Position numbers and translations under genes: made by a program. Source: Psychrobacter sp. JB385 (GTDB lineage: Bacteria; Pseudomonadota; Gammaproteobacteria; Pseudomonadales; Moraxellaceae). Taken from it: DNA of 64,000 nucleotides. The notes beneath the pieces are model-generated. The model made no database searches and was not told where the DNA came from. It saw only the letters and a list, made by a program, of their open reading frames with translations. The stretch lies in NCBI RefSeq assembly GCF_900163785.1, contig NZ_FUKN01000010.1:124001-188000 (forward strand), given 5' to 3'. Shown piece after piece: positions 63,010 to 64,000 of this stretch; the stretch's first letter is position 1, and each line of letters begins with the position of its first letter.

Positions 63010-63445
63010 AATGATCTCTATAACAGTTGAGCAGTAAGGGTAAATTATAATTTATTGTAAAATATATCGATGGTAAAAAAGTAAAAAAGCTAATTTCATA
63101 GTATTTGTCTTTATGATAACAGCTTGCCCATAAGGTTATAAAAAAATTATGAGGTAAATAAAATAAAGAATAAAAAACAGATTAAAAGTCTTTATGTTGC
63201 TAAAAACCCGTGCTATGATATTTTTTACGCAATATTTATTGCAAGTTTGTTACTATCATTATGATAAGCTTGAGTAGAAGAGAAGCGTTGGTTGTAAGAA
63301 CGACTCTTTGAAGCCATGGCTTTATGCAAATAATGATGGTAAAAGTAGTACTCTTAAGTTTTTGATTTTATAATCTTAGATCCCGTTTGTATGCAATGTT
63401 GCAAAGGAATTTGGGGCTAAGCGGACTTTTTTAGGAAGCAATATT
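63010..63445 (+). promoter_or_regulatory. Long promoter/leader region of the cold-shock gene
   Basis: Contains an extended -10 promoter: TTTATG (63191-63196), 17-bp spacer, TGCTATGAT (63211-63219). Transcription from there gives a 5' leader of about 220 nt, with a short palindrome AAGCCATGGCTT around 63312. Long leaders of this kind in cspA-type genes act as temperature-dependent RNA switches (family knowledge); this one is not proved. The start is preceded by TAGGAAGC. Confidence 0.6.
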
Positions 63446-63661
63446 ATGTCAGCTCGTGAGCAAGGTATCGTTAAGTGGTTTAATGACTCAAAAGGCTTTG
63501 GTTTCATTCAACGTGACAGCGGAGAAGACATCTTTGTTCATTTCCGTGCGATTCAAGGTGATGGCTATCGTTCTTTGAAAGACGGTGAAAAGGTTGAGTT
63601 TAGCGTAGTTGAAGGCGATAAAGGTCTTCAAGCTGAAGAAGTCAGAAAAGTAGGAGAGTAA
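63446..63661 (+). CDS. Cold-shock domain protein (CspA family)
   Basis: The 71-residue OB-fold protein begins [21 protein letters not shown] (RNP1 KGFGFI) and has DIFVHF (RNP2). It binds single-stranded RNA and DNA and prevents secondary structure, especially in the cold. Length is standard. It differs from most CspA in [21 protein letters not shown]. Followed by a large terminator and then by the start of a Q-motif helicase gene, a functional neighbour in cold adaptation. Confidence 0.95.
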   Translation: MSAREQGIVKWFNDSKGFGFIQRDSGEDIFVHFRAIQGDGYRSLKDGEKVEFSVVEGDKGLQAEEVRKVGE

Positions 63662-63939
63662 TCTATCCAGTCATGACAGCGGTTTCGCTATATTGTCTGT
63701 ATACACTACTGATATACTACTGAGTCAAGCCCAGCTTATCTTACCTGTGTTGAGTGACATCAACATACTCGGTAGAATAAGGTATTGGGTTTGACTTTTT
63801 TTATGCTCCTATGTTTGTCAATGATATGCAAATCAAACGCTGCTCTCATGATTGCGCTCATTGCGCAATAAGACAACCGATTATCCACTTTCCATTCATA
63901 ATCAATAACAAGTAGCCATTCATTTAAAAGGATATTTTT
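63662..63939. other. Gap between the cold-shock gene and the helicase gene
   Basis: Contains the terminator at 63723-63802 and then the promoter region of the helicase gene. AAAGGA at 63926-63932 is the ribosome site of the next gene. Confidence 0.5.
63723..63802 (+). terminator. Long terminator after the cold-shock gene
   Basis: Outer arms AGTCAAGCCCA / TGGGTTTGACT (one G-U), an imperfect second stem CTTATCTTACC / GGTAGAATAAG and an inner TGTTGA / TCAACA, ending in a run of Ts. An unusually long compound hairpin. Confidence 0.8.
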
Positions 63940-64000
63940 TTGAGTAATTTTACGACTTTTACTGACTTGCCACTGTCAGCTGCAACGTTACGCGCTGTTA
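63940..64000 (+). CDS. Start of a Q-motif RNA helicase gene (DEAD-box type; cut by window end)
   Basis: Only 20 codons are visible: TTG start at 63940 behind AAAGGA, then SNFTTFTDLPLSAATLRAV. The pattern F-x-x-L-x-L ... A-x-x-A-V is the beginning of the Q-motif region of DEAD-box RNA helicases (DeaD/RhlE type). Location after a cold-shock gene fits a cold-adapted helicase. Too short to name the subgroup; the TTG start is supported by the ribosome site only. Confidence 0.55.
   Translation, partial: MSNFTTFTDLPLSAATLRAV

Noticed and set aside
1..64000. CRISPR arrays, tRNA/rRNA genes, transposases, integrases, phage genes, defence systems
   Set aside because: I looked for regularly spaced repeats, tRNA-like cloverleaf ends and typical protein motifs and found none; the window is ordinary chromosome. 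Weak tRNA-like folds could still be missed by eye.

Overview
The window reads as an ordinary chromosomal segment of a gammaproteobacterium of the family Moraxellaceae, most likely Psychrobacter (inference). The grounds are a moderately AT-rich genome, an Hfq with a long Gly/Arg/Phe-rich tail, a cold-shock gene followed by the start of a Q-motif (DEAD-box type) helicase, a carboxy(nor)spermidine polyamine route, and the lpxB-rnhB, tsaE-mutL-miaA-hfq and kdsD-kdsC-lptCAB gene orders. I see no rRNA, tRNA, CRISPR array, insertion sequence, integrase or prophage. Nearly every ORF belongs to a recognisable housekeeping or catabolic family.

Layout. 1-3.8 kb: an aldehyde/electrophile detoxification module with a YqhD-like reductase (cut by the window edge), a NemR-type TetR regulator and an aldehyde dehydrogenase. 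Two near-identical operators flank the regulator. 3.8-7.4 kb: a small hypothetical protein, two tandem paralogous MBL-like proteins and an MFS exporter. 7.6-18.7 kb: an acyl-CoA ligase, propionyl-CoA synthetase, the lower valine-degradation pathway (acyl-CoA dehydrogenase, enoyl-CoA hydratase, 3-hydroxyisobutyryl-CoA hydrolase, 3-hydroxyisobutyrate dehydrogenase, MmsA) and a convergent IclR regulator. 19.2-22.5 kb: an outer-membrane barrel protein with a nonapeptide repeat, a phosphopantetheinyl transferase, a Pal lipoprotein and a hypothetical protein. 22.8-26.7 kb: pepN converging on aroG.

27-37 kb: lpxB-rnhB, a CAP-domain lipoprotein, a DUF924 protein, the two-gene carboxy(nor)spermidine pathway with a structured leader between its genes, htpX, a PhzF protein, YnfA and a 40-residue lysine-rich protein. 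37-48 kb: a QueD-like enzyme, tsaE, mutL, miaA, hfq, then Kdo biosynthesis and lipopolysaccharide export (kdsD, kdsC, lptC, lptA, lptB) and radA. 48-53 kb: wall-related genes (rlpA-like, rodA, an M15-type peptidase) around a 1-kb stretch with no clear gene. 53-64 kb: an M16 peptidase pair (one with, one without the zinc motif), a 55-residue lipoprotein, ftsY, ogt, a YebC protein, a voltage-gated-type K+ channel with a zinc ribbon, an ABC1 kinase, aroQ, a cold-shock gene with a long leader, and the start of a helicase gene.

I found no clear case for an undescribed multi-gene system. The most rewarding items are the twin NemR-type operators, the tandem MBL-like paralogues, the 55-residue lipoprotein beside the M16 pair, the leader RNA before the carboxyspermidine dehydrogenase gene, the K+ channel with a zinc ribbon, and the gene-poor kilobase that ends in a 12-codon ORF behind a consensus ribosome binding site. 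All family assignments were made by eye from motifs; no database search was run.
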